Below, in pieces: positions 4,675 through 5,106 of a stretch of DNA of 5,106 nucleotides; positions within the stretch are counted from its first letter, which is position 1, and each line of letters starts with the position of its first letter. Position numbers and translations under genes: made by a program. The notes beneath the pieces were generated by a model that worked only from the letters and a program-made list of their open reading frames with translations, made no database searches and was not told the DNA's origin. The stretch is from Erysipelotrichaceae bacterium (lineage in GTDB: Bacteria > Bacillota_I > Bacilli_A > Erysipelotrichales > Erysipelotrichaceae), in assembly GCA_003446295.1 (NCBI GenBank), contig DMBB01000118.1:1-5106 (forward strand). Direction: 5' to 3'.

Positions 4675-5106
4675 AGCAGCTGAAGACTCAGGTGTACGGA
4701 TCGACCGGTATCTGAGCGATGTCAGTGATCTCTCGCGCAGCCGCGTGCAGGCACTTGTTAAAGACGGTCTGATCACAGTCAACGGAAAACCTGTGAAAAG
4801 CAGTTATGCCGTATGCGCAGGGGATATCATTGAAGCAGATGTTCCGGAAGATCAGCCGATGGATCTGCAGCCGGAAAACATACCTCTCGATATCCTGTAT
4901 GAAGATGAAGATGTCATCGTCATCAACAAACCAAAAGGGATGATCGTTCATCCCGCATCCGGGATCTACACCGGCACGTTGGTCAACGCACTGCTGTATC
5001 ACTGCAAGGATCTCTCAGGCATCAACGGTGTGATCCGTCCCGGCATCGTCCACAGGATCGATAAAGATACGACCGGCTGCATCGTTGCCTGCAAGAATGA
5101 CTTTGC
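4655..5106 (+). CDS. rluD: RluA-family 23S rRNA pseudouridine synthase, RluD-like (3' end missing)
   Basis: Isomerises specific uridines to pseudouridine in large-subunit rRNA, acting in the cytoplasm during ribosome assembly. The window holds the first 150 codons; RluD-type proteins are about 300-325 residues, so roughly half is missing. An S4 RNA-binding domain (about 13-62) contains RIDRYL and the pattern SRSRVQALVKDGLITVNG. The catalytic domain begins near 80 with INKPKGMIVHP (90-100). The active-site motif HRIDKDTTG (133-141) carries the catalytic aspartate D136; the family form is usually HRLDxxTSG. The start at 4655 follows AGGAG (4643-4647) by 7 nt and overlaps the end of lspA by 20 nt in another frame, implying translational coupling. 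The exact target uridines cannot be read from sequence, so the symbol reflects RluD-like context rather than proven specificity. Confidence 0.93.
   Translation, partial: MAKLRFEAAEDSGVRIDRYLSDVSDLSRSRVQALVKDGLITVNGKPVKSSYAVCAGDIIEADVPEDQPMDLQPENIPLDILYEDEDVIVINKPKGMIVHPASGIYTGTLVNALLYHCKDLSGINGVIRPGIVHRIDKDTTGCIVACKNDF

Noticed and set aside
4408..5002. Minus-strand frames across lspA and the pseudouridine synthase gene
   Set aside because: They are shadows of two clear plus-strand genes.

Overview
The window looks like ordinary chromosomal DNA of a low-to-mid GC Bacillota (Firmicutes), most likely an anaerobe. The signs are strong AGGAGG-type ribosome binding sites, short intergenic regions, a rubrerythrin, a small four-cysteine TSCPD-type protein and the lspA-rluA-family gene pair. 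A member of the Erysipelotrichia or Clostridia would fit, but that is inference from gene content. I see no mobile elements, CRISPR arrays, tRNA or rRNA genes.

Layout, left to right. A membrane sensor histidine kinase (+, 2-1405) is probably the second gene of a two-component operon whose regulator lies upstream of the window. It runs tail-to-tail into a short prepilin peptidase (-, 1392-1886), with a 14-bp overlap of the coding ends. The kinase's apparent terminator lies inside the peptidase gene. A 104-bp divergent region (1887-1990) separates the peptidase from a rubrerythrin (+, 1991-2533). Two back-to-back intrinsic terminators (2548-2602) part the rubrerythrin from a convergent DEAD-box RNA helicase (-, 2592-3740). 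A 91-bp divergent region (3741-3831) carries opposed promoters and a 14-bp perfect palindrome. It leads to a small four-cysteine protein of the TIGR03905/TSCPD type (+, 3832-4092) with its own terminator. Last comes lspA (+, 4192-4674), overlapping by 20 nt an RluA-family pseudouridine synthase gene (+, 4655 to beyond the window end).

The genes do not form one pathway. They are separate housekeeping or stress units: envelope signalling, prepilin processing, peroxide and oxygen defence, RNA remodelling, lipoprotein maturation and rRNA modification. Predicted 5' leaders are strikingly short (0-19 nt), and the helicase may be leaderless. I found no convincing undescribed multi-gene system. The points most worth a second look are the free-standing four-cysteine protein, the promoter-embedded palindromes, the possibly leaderless helicase, and the terminators that share sequence with coding ends.
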